A stretch of DNA of 64,000 nt, from the NCBI RefSeq assembly GCF_016888165.1, contig NZ_JACSWC010000349.1:55248-119247 (forward strand). Reading direction: 5' to 3'. The stretch is from Halomicronema sp. CCY15110. GTDB lineage: Bacteria; Cyanobacteriota; Cyanobacteriia; Phormidesmidales; Phormidesmidaceae. Below, one piece after another: positions 18,217 to 27,341 of the stretch. How positions within the stretch are numbered: the first letter of the stretch is position 1; the number at the start of each line of letters is the position of its first letter. The notes under the pieces were generated by a model. It ran no database searches, was not told the origin of the DNA, and worked only from the letters and a program-made list of their open reading frames with translations. The translations under genes were made by a program, and so were the position numbers.

Positions 18217-18680
18217 ACCATTGTTTACTGATGGCTGAAATTATCTCAGCCCCCCAGTTGCGCTATACCCAAGATAATCAGACCGCGATCGCGGAAATGA
18301 CGGTCGCTTTCCCCGGTTTACGGGATGATGACCCGGCGCAGCCGCTCAAGGTCATCGGATGGGGCAATCTGGCACAAGAAATGCAAGAGCGCTACCAGGT
18401 GGGCGAGCGCGTCCTATTGGAAGGTCGTCTGGCAATGAACACCGTTGATCGTCCCGAAGGCTTTAAAGAAAAGCGGGCGGAGATGACGGCGCAGCGGGTT
18501 TATCGTTTGACTGATTTAGGCACTACAGTGATTGGACAGCCTGCCCCCATGCCGAATGCGGACACGCCGTCACCAGCAGCGATAGCGGCTCCCAGCCCCT
18601 CTGCTGCCCAAGCTGCACCGACGGCAGCAGCCACCCCTGATGCTGCGGCAGATGTCGATTACGACGACATTCCGTTTTAA
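18213..18680 (+). CDS. Single-stranded DNA-binding protein (SSB-like)
   Basis: 155 residues with an OB-fold (residues about 7-105: ISAPQLRYTQDNQTAIAEMTV, VIGWGNLAQEMQERYQVGERVLLEGRL) and a disordered Pro/Ala-rich tail ending in DYDDIPF, the acidic tip that recruits repair and replication partners in bacterial SSBs. The ATG overlaps the stop of the nucleotidyltransferase gene (ATGA), so translation is coupled. A second ssb is at 47.8 kb. This copy is less like standard SSB in its first strand and may be the accessory form. A 32-bp palindrome follows. Confidence 0.82.
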   Translation: MNHCLLMAEIISAPQLRYTQDNQTAIAEMTVAFPGLRDDDPAQPLKVIGWGNLAQEMQERYQVGERVLLEGRLAMNTVDRPEGFKEKRAEMTAQRVYRLTDLGTTVIGQPAPMPNADTPSPAAIAAPSPSAAQAAPTAAATPDAAADVDYDDIPF

Positions 18681-18692
18681 GGCTTGGGATGG

Positions 18693-18724
18693 CGCAGCGA
18701 TCGCTGACGTCAGCGATCGCTGCG
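18693..18724. terminator. 32-bp perfect palindrome with two HIP1 sites, possible terminator
   Basis: A perfect inverted repeat begins 12 bp after the SSB stop. Each arm contains one HIP1 octamer GCGATCGC and the centre is ACGT. As RNA it would form a very stable hairpin, though no long T-run follows, so rho-independent termination is uncertain. It could also have arisen from paired HIP1 sites. Confidence 0.5.
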
Positions 18725-18848
18725 TGTTCTTCGACCGCGAGCAAGCATTGTGGTTGGCCGCAGTAAATTAAGAAATTTCCTTCAATCTCTTTGCGCTGGG
18801 TCAAACAGCGGTTAGATTTGGAGCAGCAGTGTAGAGACGACATTGACA

Positions 18849-19322
18849 ATGACAGCGACATCGCCTGGACTGGAAACTTTGACGACCTTGCCGGAGGAGG
18901 ATGGATCTCCCGTCACCGCTAATCACGTAGACGTCATTGAGACGGTCATTAGCAGTCTTGAACAAGACGAAAGTGCGATGGTCAGCCGTAGCGACCAGGG
19001 CATTTTGTGGAAATTTCAGTACGGCAGTGTTGAGGTTTTCGTGCAGCTCACAGGCAGTAGCGATGAAGATATTTTGACTGTCTGGTCGCCAGTGCTAACT
19101 CTGCCTGCTAAGGATGAACCTGGTCTCATGCGCCACATTTTAGAGATGAACTGTGGCGAAACGTTTGAATCTTGCTTTGGTATTCTCGGTAACCAAGTTG
19201 TGGTGTTAGCCAGTCGGCCGCTCGCGGATATTTCACCGGGCGAAATATCTCGCTTGATGACGATTGTGGCTACCATTGCCGACGATAATGATGAAGCGCT
19301 ACAGGCTGAATACGGCGCTTAG
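18849..19322 (+). CDS. YbjN-domain protein
   Basis: 157-residue acidic protein of the YbjN/CesT-like fold. The hallmark pattern WKFQYGSVEVFVQLTGSSDE is followed by LTVWSPVLTLPA and LMRHILEMNCGETFESCFGI, then an alternating strand segment (VVVLASRPLADISPGEI). Such proteins are compared with type III secretion chaperones, but in cyanobacteria their role is unknown. ATG at 18849 is preferred over the in-frame TTG at 18843. Its neighbour 50 bp downstream on the same strand is a lipoate-ligase-like gene; no functional link is evident. Confidence 0.8.
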   Translation: MTATSPGLETLTTLPEEDGSPVTANHVDVIETVISSLEQDESAMVSRSDQGILWKFQYGSVEVFVQLTGSSDEDILTVWSPVLTLPAKDEPGLMRHILEMNCGETFESCFGILGNQVVVLASRPLADISPGEISRLMTIVATIADDNDEALQAEYGA

Positions 19323-19370
19323 GATGCCGAAACTACAGTTGTTAACGCCTTTTGACATCGCTCTAAACCC

Positions 19371-20183
19371 ATGAGTTTGCAGGGACGCAGTATTGCGGCA
19401 CCAGCGGTTCCTGGCGCAGGCCAGATGGCGATCGATAGTTGGATGCTAGACCAGCTTGTAACTCATGGACAAGCGCCAATGCTGCGGTTCTACGGCTGGT
19501 CGGCGGTAGCAGTTTCTCTTGGCTATCACCAGCGGCAATGGCCCGAGCCGTGGGCGCATTTAACCTGGCAAGGGCAGCCCGTGGAGTTGGTGCGGCGTCC
19601 CACCGGGGGGCGAGCCGTGTTGCATCAGGGCGACCTGACCTATGCGATCGCGTTACCGATCAGCGGTAACCGCCAAGCGGCCTATCAAACCATTTGTGAG
19701 GCGCTGATTGCGGCTTGGCGGCAGTTCGACGTGCCCCTGCACTACGGCACGGCTGGCAGTAGCTATCGTCATCAAGCTAATTGCTTTGCGCTGGCGACGT
19801 CGGCTGATTTAGTGACAGACGATGGATATAAATTGATTGGGAGTGCTCAGTTAAGGCGCGATCGCTATGTTTTGCAACATGGCTCCATCCGTCTGTGGCC
19901 CAATCTTGACTTGGCTCGACAGGTGTTTGGACATCCGCCGATCGCTGAGCCGACTCCCCCTACCGCTATTCCAGAGCAGCCCAGCGATGAGTTTTTGATG
20001 CAGCTCCAAGCGGTCATTCAGCAGGAGTTGACTAAACGGCTACAAGTCGCCTTCACGCCCCAGCCCTTAAGTGATCAGGAACTTGCTGCCATTGCTGAGC
20101 GATCGACTGCCTTTGCTATTCCTGCAAGCTCTTCGCCAAAGCGGGCAGCTTTAACCCCGGCGGATATTCCCCCTCGTCTTTGA
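19371..20183 (+). CDS. Lipoate/biotin protein ligase family protein
   Basis: 270-residue member of the LplA/LipB/BirA-like superfamily, which attaches lipoyl, octanoyl or biotinyl groups to lysines. Visible motifs are an early MAIDSWMLDQLV segment, RRPTGGRAVLHQGDLTYAIALP (about residues 75-96; the RRxxGGRAVLH signature) and the lysine region DDGYKLIGSAQLRRDRYVLQHGSI (about 149-172). It may be a lipoyl or octanoyl transferase for 2-oxoacid dehydrogenases; the exact reaction cannot be fixed. ATG start. The last 68 bp overlap the convergent site-2 protease gene. Confidence 0.85.
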   Translation: MSLQGRSIAAPAVPGAGQMAIDSWMLDQLVTHGQAPMLRFYGWSAVAVSLGYHQRQWPEPWAHLTWQGQPVELVRRPTGGRAVLHQGDLTYAIALPISGNRQAAYQTICEALIAAWRQFDVPLHYGTAGSSYRHQANCFALATSADLVTDDGYKLIGSAQLRRDRYVLQHGSIRLWPNLDLARQVFGHPPIAEPTPPTAIPEQPSDEFLMQLQAVIQQELTKRLQVAFTPQPLSDQELAAIAERSTAFAIPASSSPKRAALTPADIPPRL

Positions 20184-21315
20184 TGCGCTGAATCGCGTTA
20201 TCCGAGATGCTGAGATTCATCTTTTTGCCTAAGGCGCGCACAACTTCGCCCCGATCAATCACGCCGGCCACCGCATCAGCCGGGGTCAACACCAAGAGCC
20301 GCGACAGCTCTTGCTGCTCCAGCAGCATAATGACTTCCGCCAGAGACGTCGTTTCGCGCACATTGGTCACCGTTGTTAGCGGGCGGGCAATGTCCATGAG
20401 CGTTTGTTGCTCCCATTGGCTACGCTCCACATCGCGAACGTCTTCGATTTTGACGACGCCCCGATAGCGACCGTCAGACGCCGCTAGATAGACCGGTGCC
20501 TGAGTTGACTGCAACAGATATTCATCGGCAAACTCGCGGAGCGATAGATTAGCATCCAGCACGCGAAAATCGCGGGCCATGGCATCAGCAGCGGTCAGCT
20601 CTGATAGCGTCTCTTGCAAATCCGCAACTCGTCCGTAGTTTGAAGCATTACGAATGGCAAATCCACCAATTAGAACAATCCAAATGAGGTCGAGACTAGG
20701 CTGAGCTAGATAAGCGAGCAAGCCGCCACCGACAGCCGTCCATCCCAGGATTTGCCCCGTTCTCGCGGCCCAGCGCACCCCTTTGATGCGACTATCAGTG
20801 GCCTTCCAAACAGCGGCTTTCAGCACCTGCCCACCGTCCAACGGCAATCCCGGAATCAGATTAAACACCGTTAAGACGAGGTTGATTTGGGCCACGTTGG
20901 CAAATAGAACGGCCATGGGAGCGGGCAGCGCCAAAAGGTTGACGCTTAGCGTCAGTAGCATGTAGAGCCCCAGGCTTACTGCTGGCCCGGCGATCGCCAC
21001 TTGAAAGGCTTGCCCCGGCGTTTTTGATTCTTGGTCAATCGCCGCAATGCCGCCAAAGAGAAACAGCGTAATGGAATTGACTTTGATGCCTTGCGATTTC
21101 GCCACCAAGCTGTGGCCCAGCTCATGTAACAAGACTGAGCCAAACAGCAAGAGCGCCATGCTGAGGCCCACAAGCCAAGCTCCATTGCCCCAGTTTTGCT
21201 GCCAGGTCGGATTGCTGCCGTACACAAAAGTCACCAGCAACACAATCACGAACCACGAAGTGTCGAGGTAGAGAGGAATTCCTAAAATGGAGCCGACACG
21301 CCATCCAGACTGCAT
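20116..21315 (-). CDS. Site-2 protease (M50) with tandem CBS domains
   Basis: 399-residue intramembrane zinc metalloprotease. Several hydrophobic helices surround the zinc motif LLHELGHSLVAKSQGI (about residues 62-77) and the third ligand is in LIPGLPLDGGQVLKAA (about 153-168). The C-terminal half (residues about 245-370) is a pair of CBS domains (AADAMARDFRVL and following). This Rip/SpoIVFB-like architecture cleaves membrane-bound regulators, with the CBS part probably sensing nucleotides. Its 3' end overlaps the lipoate-ligase-like gene by 68 bp tail to tail. ATG start. Confidence 0.9.
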   Translation of the reverse strand: MQSGWRVGSILGIPLYLDTSWFVIVLLVTFVYGSNPTWQQNWGNGAWLVGLSMALLLFGSVLLHELGHSLVAKSQGIKVNSITLFLFGGIAAIDQESKTPGQAFQVAIAGPAVSLGLYMLLTLSVNLLALPAPMAVLFANVAQINLVLTVFNLIPGLPLDGGQVLKAAVWKATDSRIKGVRWAARTGQILGWTAVGGGLLAYLAQPSLDLIWIVLIGGFAIRNASNYGRVADLQETLSELTAADAMARDFRVLDANLSLREFADEYLLQSTQAPVYLAASDGRYRGVVKIEDVRDVERSQWEQQTLMDIARPLTTVTNVRETTSLAEVIMLLEQQELSRLLVLTPADAVAGVIDRGEVVRALGKKMNLSISDNAIQRIKDEGEYPPGLKLPALAKSLQE

Positions 21316-21500
21316 AATATTTAGCCGAGCGTAAACAATAAATAGAACGGACCTGCCAAGACTGAAGCCTTACAAGAGGTTCTGTCTCCTGTATTTTAAC
21401 GGGAGGTTTCCTGCAGATTGGTGGCGACGACCCGGCTGTCTTGGCGAAATATCCGACAAGAGCGCATTAATCCAACACAACCGGGCCTGCGGGATGGCAG

Positions 21501-21776
21501 TTATAACAGCCCAGCGTTGCCTAAGCCCAAAATCATGCCCGCCCCTAAAATATGACCGAAACTGGCCGTAGCGAGTAGTTCGGGCACGCCGAACCCTTCA
21601 AACAACCCTGGCAGACTAAAGGGTAGAGCCGGGCCAGCCCCCGGTTTTTGGATCGCATAGCGACCGATCGCAATCACAAATAGATTGCAAGTAATCATGA
21701 TGATGGCGGTCTGGAAAGACCAAGCGGGGGTTGTGGGAACAGCTTGCGCCAACACCGAAAAAGTAGCAGGAATCAA
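21501..21776 (-). CDS. psaK: Photosystem I subunit PsaK
   Basis: 91-residue thylakoid membrane protein with the two PsaK helices: residues about 22-42 (FQTAIIMITCNLFVIAIGRYA) and about 64-90 (ELLATASFGHILGAGMILGLG), joined by a loop with PALPFSLPGLFEGFGVP. PsaK sits at the PSI periphery and takes part in antenna or IsiA contacts. I read the start as TTG at 21776 because GGAGG (21785-21789 on this strand) lies 8 nt upstream and no ATG is available at the right distance. The long frame back to 22025 is antisense to trpF and is not real. It is divergent from trpF, with 99 bp between starts. Confidence 0.88.
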   Translation of the reverse strand: MIPATFSVLAQAVPTTPAWSFQTAIIMITCNLFVIAIGRYAIQKPGAGPALPFSLPGLFEGFGVPELLATASFGHILGAGMILGLGNAGLL

Positions 21777-21875
21777 GGATTCAGCCTCCAACAGACAGGA
21801 TGATTGGTCTATTGGATCATAAAGACCCGTAGAATCGAGATCGGCAGAATGTTTAACAGAGTTAACAGGATAACG

Positions 21876-22556
21876 ATGGCCTGTGTAGATTCTTCTCTTT
21901 GGGTAAAGATTTGTGGGCTGATGGTGCCTGGCCAAGCCGTGGCGATCGCTCGCCAAGGGGTCAGTGCGATCGGCCTCATCGCGGCTCCCCAATCGCCCCG
22001 CTATGTGACGCCCTTGCAAATGCAAGCTATCAGTGCAGCCCTGGTGGCCGCTGAATCTGCCCAGGTAGAGCGCGTGGGGGTGTTTGTAGATGCCTCCCTA
22101 GAGACCCTGCAAATAGCGGCTCTGACGGGAAAACTCACCACCCTACAGCTCCACGGTCAAGAATCCCCCGCTCACTGCGCGCAAATCCGCCAGCGGTTGC
22201 CCGATGTGAAATTGATCAAAGCCTTTCGCATTCGCGATGAGGCCGATCTCGCCGCCATCCGCCCCTACGAGAGCTGCGTCGATGCCCTGTTGCTGGATGC
22301 GTATCATCCTCATCTCCAAGGGGGGACGGGAGAAACGCTCAATTGGCGATCGCTCCAAACTTTTCGTCCTGCCAAACCCTGGATTTTAGCGGGGGGGCTC
22401 AATCCAGACAATATTTCCGAGGCCTTGGCACTCCTGCAACCAGATGGCGTCGACCTATCGAGCGGGGTTGAGCTGAGCCCCGGCAATAAATGTCTGCACC
22501 AAACGCAACGACTGTTCACAGAGCTATCGCACTTGCAAACGTTGTCGGCATCGTGA
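21876..22556 (+). CDS. trpF: Phosphoribosylanthranilate isomerase
   Basis: Third step of tryptophan synthesis, a (beta/alpha)8 barrel of 226 residues. Family motifs are WVKICGLMVPGQAVAIA (catalytic Cys at about residue 12), AIGLI, VGVFVDASLETLQ, LQLHGQESPAHCAQI, VDALLLDA (catalytic Asp), PWILAGGLNPDNISEAL and GVDLSSGVE. ATG at 21876 has AGGA 5 nt upstream; in-frame codons back to 21804 lie in the psaK promoter and 5' region. It shares a divergent 99-bp promoter region with psaK. Confidence 0.95.
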   Translation: MACVDSSLWVKICGLMVPGQAVAIARQGVSAIGLIAAPQSPRYVTPLQMQAISAALVAAESAQVERVGVFVDASLETLQIAALTGKLTTLQLHGQESPAHCAQIRQRLPDVKLIKAFRIRDEADLAAIRPYESCVDALLLDAYHPHLQGGTGETLNWRSLQTFRPAKPWILAGGLNPDNISEALALLQPDGVDLSSGVELSPGNKCLHQTQRLFTELSHLQTLSAS

Positions 22557-22686
22557 CAAAAATCCAGCCACCCAAAAGCTAGAGCGGCCACGATGATGCC
22601 CTCCGGTACAGGTCAATAGCATTTTGAAATATGGGGCGATCGCTGCTACCAAGATAAGCAGGAGCGATCGCCATCCACAGCTCCAC

Positions 22687-23424
22687 TTAAAACAGCGATG
22701 GCTGGTGGCGCACTAAGCTGAGAAACTCCTCACGAGTTTTGGAATCTTCCTGGAAGCAACCAATCATGGCGCTGGTGACCGTCCAAGAACCAGGCTTTTG
22801 CACGCCGCGCATCGACATGCACATATGGCTGGCCTCGACGACAACCGCCACGCCTTGTGGATCTAAGACTTCTTGAATGGCTTCAGCGACCTGGCGGGTT
22901 AAGCGCTCTTGCACCTGAAGACGGCGGGAATACATCTCTACGATGCGAGCTAGCTTGCTCAGGCCGACCACCCGCTGCTTGGGAATATAGGCCACATGGG
23001 CGCGCCCCATGAACGGCAGCATATGGTGTTCGCACAGGCTAAACAAAGTGATGTCGCGCACGAGCACCATTTCGTTATGACCTTCGTCAAAAATGGCGTT
23101 ATTGACCAAGTCATCGAGGGACTGGCTGTAGCCGCTGGTCAAAAAACGCATGGCTTCCGCGACCCGCTTCGGGGTTTTGAGTAAACCTTCGCGCTCAGGG
23201 TCTTCACCCAGCGAGAGGAGCATGGTCCGCACGGCATCCATCATTGCCAGTTGGCTCTCGTCAGAGCTCTCGTCAGAAACGGGCTTGGCATTGGTGCTTT
23301 CACCGTAAGCCGTGCTGCGGTCAGGCCGAATCGCCGTGACGCCATTTTGACGGAGGTCGAGGTCGGCGGTTGAGCTCGACAAATTGGCACCATTATTGTT
23401 GGTGTTAGAAGACACGGTAGTCAT
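22687..23424 (-). CDS. folE: GTP cyclohydrolase I
   Basis: First enzyme of tetrahydrofolate/pterin synthesis (GTP to dihydroneopterin triphosphate). 245 residues: a variable polar N-terminus of about 55 residues, then the catalytic fold with zinc-ligand motif [20 protein letters not shown] (about residues 129-148), [24 protein letters not shown] and the late [17 protein letters not shown] carrying the second zinc cysteine. It ends the minus-strand unit accA-SDR-folE, 66 bp after the SDR start-proximal gene. ATG start. Confidence 0.96.
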   Translation of the reverse strand: MTTVSSNTNNNGANLSSSTADLDLRQNGVTAIRPDRSTAYGESTNAKPVSDESSDESQLAMMDAVRTMLLSLGEDPEREGLLKTPKRVAEAMRFLTSGYSQSLDDLVNNAIFDEGHNEMVLVRDITLFSLCEHHMLPFMGRAHVAYIPKQRVVGLSKLARIVEMYSRRLQVQERLTRQVAEAIQEVLDPQGVAVVVEASHMCMSMRGVQKPGSWTVTSAMIGCFQEDSKTREEFLSLVRHQPSLF

Positions 23425-23490
23425 AGTGGATTGTTAATTAATTCTCCAAGCAGTTGAAATTTTGCCGATTGACCGTGAACAACTGACCGA

Positions 23491-24216
23491 TCAAAGGGCA
23501 CCTCCGCTGGGCATCAACGTGATTTCGTCAATGACTGCGGAATTTGGCAGTTGGACAGCGTGCAAGATGCTTTGAGCCACGATCGCTGGAGTCAGCATTT
23601 GTGAGCGCTCAAAATCAGCCTGTACCGTCTCGGTATCCCAAAGTGGCGTGTTAACCGCCCCAGGCGATACTGTCATGACGCGAATGCCATGTTCGCTTTC
23701 CTCAACCCCTAAAATGCGGCCGAGGGTGATTAACCCAGCTTTGCTAGCGCTATAAGCACCCCAATTGGGGAATGCATTGTGAGCCGCGATGGAAGCAACG
23801 TTAATAATGGTGCCTTGACCCTGGGCTCTCATGCCCGGAACCACTGCTTGCATCGCGAGCAAAACGCTCGTCAGGTTGAGGTTGATCAGGGTTTGCCAGT
23901 CGGCTAGGGGCATATCAGCCAGCGTGCCGGTATAGCCCATGCCAGCGTTGTTGACAAGAATGTTGACGTCGCCAAAGTCTGCTAACAAGCTGGCTAGGTT
24001 GGCTGCTAAAGTGTCAACTTGGCTCAGGTCGATGCTGTAATACTTGACTGCAACTGGCAACTCGGCCAATTCTTGCTGCAAGGCCTGCAGCTTGTCCGGC
24101 GTGCGGGCGACTAAGGCAAGGTCAATACCAGCCTGGGCCAAGGCGATCGCGGTCGCGCGGCCAATACCGCTGCTTGCACCGGTAATCAGCGCCCGCTGTT
24201 TGCTTTCAGAAGTCAT
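23491..24216 (-). CDS. Short-chain dehydrogenase/reductase
   Basis: 241-residue NAD(P)-dependent classical SDR. The cofactor loop is LITGASSGIGRATAIALA (residues about 9-26), with LVNNAGMGYTGTLADM (about 86-101), catalytic Ser in INVASIAAHNAF and YSASKAGLITLG with the Tyr/Lys pair (about 155-159). It lies between accA and folE on the same strand, an order I recall from other cyanobacteria downstream of the alkane genes. The substrate is unknown; a link to lipids is only suggested by position. Confidence 0.9.
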   Translation of the reverse strand: MTSESKQRALITGASSGIGRATAIALAQAGIDLALVARTPDKLQALQQELAELPVAVKYYSIDLSQVDTLAANLASLLADFGDVNILVNNAGMGYTGTLADMPLADWQTLINLNLTSVLLAMQAVVPGMRAQGQGTIINVASIAAHNAFPNWGAYSASKAGLITLGRILGVEESEHGIRVMTVSPGAVNTPLWDTETVQADFERSQMLTPAIVAQSILHAVQLPNSAVIDEITLMPSGGAL

Positions 24217-24671
24217 AAACTTGATGTTAAAAATACTTACGATGAGGCTGAGCGTTGGGTCAGCATTCCAGCTTTGCTGTTAGCAAATAATCACTTTGAG
24301 GAGTAGCAGAGCTAGTTCTGGAATCCGCTACAAAACCAATGTTAACAAATGTAAACCCTATTTGTGTTTATTCTCATCTGGCTATCGTCGATCATATCAG
24401 GCCATCTGCCCAAAGCCGATAGTCTTTTGTCAATACCCACCAGACCACGGCACGAATGCTCAGTACGTCTGGCGGGGGCAGAAAATACTGTGCAGATCAA
24501 ACGTGTCGCCATCGATCGCAGGTGCCTAAGCCATGGGGCATGACCTGCGCCTAGCTCAGGCCATACGATAACGGTACAACTGAACGGCTGCTGTGAGCAT
24601 TGAGCTAGCGGTTGTCAGTGCCCGTTTCCTACTCAGCGATGGACGTTGTTCTGCCCGGTCTAGGGCGGAGG
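24217..24671. other. Intergenic region between SDR and accA
   Basis: 455 bp without a supportable gene. Short open frames here (for example 24296-24529 plus) have no family resemblance and low-complexity composition. It should hold the SDR promoter; I see no clear hairpin terminator for accA. Confidence 0.4.
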
Positions 24672-25667
24672 TTAAACGGTGCTGGGGTGAGCGGTTTCGG
24701 CGAAGACACCCACTTGGCGAAATTTTTGATATCGCAAGTCTCGTCGTTCTGCCGGAGACAATACCAGCAGTGATTCCAGGTTTTCTCGTAGGGCCTCGCG
24801 CAAAATCTCTGTGGCTTTTACGGGGTCAGCGTGGGCTCCACCCAGTGGTTCGGGTAGCAGCACATCCAGGATGCCAAGATTCATTAAATCCTGCGCGGTG
24901 ATTTTGAGGGCTTCGGCGGCTTCGGCGGCGCGGCCAGAATCCTTCCACAAAATGGCGGCGCAGGCTTCTGGACTTGCTACCGTGTAGACTGCGTGTTCCA
25001 ACATCATGAGGCGATCGCCCACACCAATGCCCAACGCCCCACCCGAGCCGCCTTCGCCAATGACGGTACAGACAATGGGGACGTCCAGCGCAAACATTTC
25101 GCGGAGGTTATAGGCGATCGCTTCTCCTTGCCCCAACTCTTCGGCTTCATAGCCAGGGAAAGCGCCAGGGGTATCAATGAATGTAAAAATTGGCATGTGA
25201 AAGCGATTGGCATGTTGCATCAGCCGCATGGCTTTGCGGTAGCCCCCCGGCGAGGCCATGCCAAAATTGCGCGCCACATTATCCTTGGTGTCGCGGCCCT
25301 TTTGATTTCCCAGCATTACTACTGGACGGCCCTCGAACCGGGCAATACCCCCCACCAAAGCCGGGTCATCTTTGCCGGAACCGCGATCGCCGTGCAGTTC
25401 AATCCATTCATCGCTAATCGCTTGGATGTAGTCCAACGTGCTCGGGCGGCGGGGATGACGAGCGACTTGTAGCCGTTGCGCTGGGGTCAGGCTCGCAAAA
25501 ATTTCTTGCCGCAATTGGTCGGCCCGGGTCTCTAACTGCCGGAGTTGCGTGGAAACATCGACTTCGTTGTCTTCAGCCAGATTACGAATCTGGTCGATGC
25601 GCTCTTCCAGTTCCACTAGCGGTTTTTCAAAATCTAACAGAATGGTTTTGCGTTGGGTCGTCGGCAT
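24672..25667 (-). CDS. accA: Acetyl-CoA carboxylase carboxyltransferase alpha subunit
   Basis: Alpha half of the carboxyltransferase that makes malonyl-CoA, the entry to fatty acid synthesis. 331 residues. The N-terminal helical part begins [18 protein letters not shown]; the crotonase-like core has [19 protein letters not shown] (about residues 94-112), [20 protein letters not shown] (about 162-181) and [17 protein letters not shown] (about 203-219). ATG start. It follows aar by about 250 bp on the same strand, the widely conserved cyanobacterial order ado-aar-accA. Confidence 0.96.
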   Translation of the reverse strand: MPTTQRKTILLDFEKPLVELEERIDQIRNLAEDNEVDVSTQLRQLETRADQLRQEIFASLTPAQRLQVARHPRRPSTLDYIQAISDEWIELHGDRGSGKDDPALVGGIARFEGRPVVMLGNQKGRDTKDNVARNFGMASPGGYRKAMRLMQHANRFHMPIFTFIDTPGAFPGYEAEELGQGEAIAYNLREMFALDVPIVCTVIGEGGSGGALGIGVGDRLMMLEHAVYTVASPEACAAILWKDSGRAAEAAEALKITAQDLMNLGILDVLLPEPLGGAHADPVKATEILREALRENLESLLVLSPAERRDLRYQKFRQVGVFAETAHPSTV

Positions 25668-25915
25668 AATTTCAACTACATCGGTGTCAGAATCGCTGCA
25701 AGCTGGCGTCAGCTAAAGGCCATCGGCGCGGTCAGATCAGGCAACCTCTTTCAGTAAGCATAGCGGCTCTTGTTTTTCTCTCTGGAGGGATTCAACTGAA
25801 TCGCGATCGCCCAAGTCAGCCGTTACCCGTGCCATTAAAAGGAGCATTCGCAAGTTCGACGGAAAATTCTGCAGCACGAGTCATGGCAGCCCAGTGGCTT
25901 TACCCGTGTCCACCA

Positions 25916-26971
25916 TCAGGAACCCTCAGACACGAGAGAGGGAGAATTGAGCTGGAGCAATGGACGAAAGCCATGACGCACGGAAGATTGGCCAATCATG
26001 TCCATCTTTTCGAGGGTGATTTGGTTGCGGCCCCACGAAAAATTCGTGTACCACTTTTCAAACTCCAGCAGCATGGCCTCAGCAAAACAAGCAAACAACT
26101 GCCGCGCGGGCACATCCATGTTCACAATGTTCATGATGCGCCAGTCAATATCCAAAGAATGCTCGACAATGCCGCCTTTGAGAACGTAAACGCCTTCAGC
26201 GTTAAAGTGACTATCGAGGTTTTTGGGATAACCGCCATCAATCATCAGACAAGGGCGTTTGAGAATTTCGGAATCAATATTGACGCCCTTGGGCATACTC
26301 GCTACCCAAACCACAATATCGGCCTGGGCCACTGCCGCTTCTAAACTATCGGCAATGGTGCCACGACCTAGCTCCGCTTGGAGACTTTGCAACCGCTCTT
26401 GGTTCCGCGCCACTAGTAACAGCTCTTGAATATCAGTTCGAGCCGTGAGCCAGCGACAGACTGCACTGCCAATGTCTCCCGTAGCGCCACAGACGGCAAC
26501 TGTCGCGGTGGAAAGATTGATGTCCAGCTTAGCGGCAGCGGCCTCAACTTGTCGACAAATGATGTAAGCCGTGTGGGTATTGCCCGTAGTAAAGCGTTCA
26601 AATTCCAACGAGACATTACGTACCTGGCGCATCTGGCTCAGATTGAAATTCTCAAAGATAATGGACGAAAAACCACCGAGTGCAGTGATGTCAATACCGT
26701 TTTTCTGAGCATGAGCCATCGCGTTGACGACTTTGCGAGCTGCTGTCTTGATGCGTCGTGCTGCCAGCATTTCTGGCAAAAAACAGGATTCGACGTAACG
26801 CCCTTCAATGATTTGGCCGGTGGCACTGGTGACTTTGATGTTGTCAACAATCTGTGGTGGTGCGCTACACCAAAAGTCGAGCCCTTGATCAGCATATTCG
26901 GGATAGCCTAAGTCTCGTGCGACTGCTTGAGCGTGATCGAGACTGGTTAAGTGTCCAATGAGACCAAACAT
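25916..26971 (-). CDS. aar: Long-chain acyl-ACP reductase (alkane pathway)
   Basis: Reduces acyl-ACP to fatty aldehyde with NADPH, the first step of cyanobacterial alkane synthesis. ATG at 26971 gives the conserved start [18 protein letters not shown] and 351 residues; an upstream codon at 27016 is not needed. The NADPH-binding loop is [17 protein letters not shown] (about residues 159-175), and the active-site cysteine region (about 290-300) falls in the part reading [17 protein letters not shown] and upstream. It lies 370 bp downstream of ado and upstream of accA. The gap to ado is long enough for its own promoter. Confidence 0.96.
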   Translation of the reverse strand: MFGLIGHLTSLDHAQAVARDLGYPEYADQGLDFWCSAPPQIVDNIKVTSATGQIIEGRYVESCFLPEMLAARRIKTAARKVVNAMAHAQKNGIDITALGGFSSIIFENFNLSQMRQVRNVSLEFERFTTGNTHTAYIICRQVEAAAAKLDINLSTATVAVCGATGDIGSAVCRWLTARTDIQELLLVARNQERLQSLQAELGRGTIADSLEAAVAQADIVVWVASMPKGVNIDSEILKRPCLMIDGGYPKNLDSHFNAEGVYVLKGGIVEHSLDIDWRIMNIVNMDVPARQLFACFAEAMLLEFEKWYTNFSWGRNQITLEKMDMIGQSSVRHGFRPLLQLNSPSLVSEGS

Positions 26972-27341
26972 CAGTAATCCTGCGTGCCACCTGTGAGGGA
27001 ATAAAGAATAAGGCAATAACTAAAGATTTTCTCACCATACAGCATTTTTACTTGCCAAAGTCCATCACTGGTCGGAAAGTGTGGACGATGCTGAGCGCTT
27101 TTTACAGTATCTGTATGAGCAACTTTTTAGACATCCAGAGTGACGAGTCTCACAGCGCGACTAAGCTCGGTCTTTTTGCCACCGCGAAAAAATCTCATTC
27201 AACTGCCAGGTTGAACAATATGTGCAAAAAAAGCGATCGCGACCTCCTGTTCAAGGCGCGACCGCATTCTCCTCACGACCTAAACAGCTTTGTCAGCCGT
27301 CCATCGGTAGTGTTCTAGTTAGAGATATGGATACTCTGGTC
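26972..27341. other. Intergenic region between ado and aar
   Basis: 370 bp without a gene. An 88-codon plus-strand frame (27052-27318) looks random. The length suggests that aar has its own promoter as well as possible read-through from ado; I cannot point to a convincing -35/-10 pair. Confidence 0.4.

Noticed and set aside
18531..18680. Pro/Ala-rich SSB tail considered as a frameshift product
   Set aside because: Disordered linkers of this kind are normal before the DDIPF tip.
21777..22025. N-terminal extension of PsaK by 83 residues
   Set aside because: It is antisense to trpF and far longer than any PsaK; a TTG with a strong ribosome site explains the start.
27052..27318. 88-codon plus-strand frame between ado and aar
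   Set aside because: Random-looking protein with no domain; it sits in a promoter region on the opposite strand.
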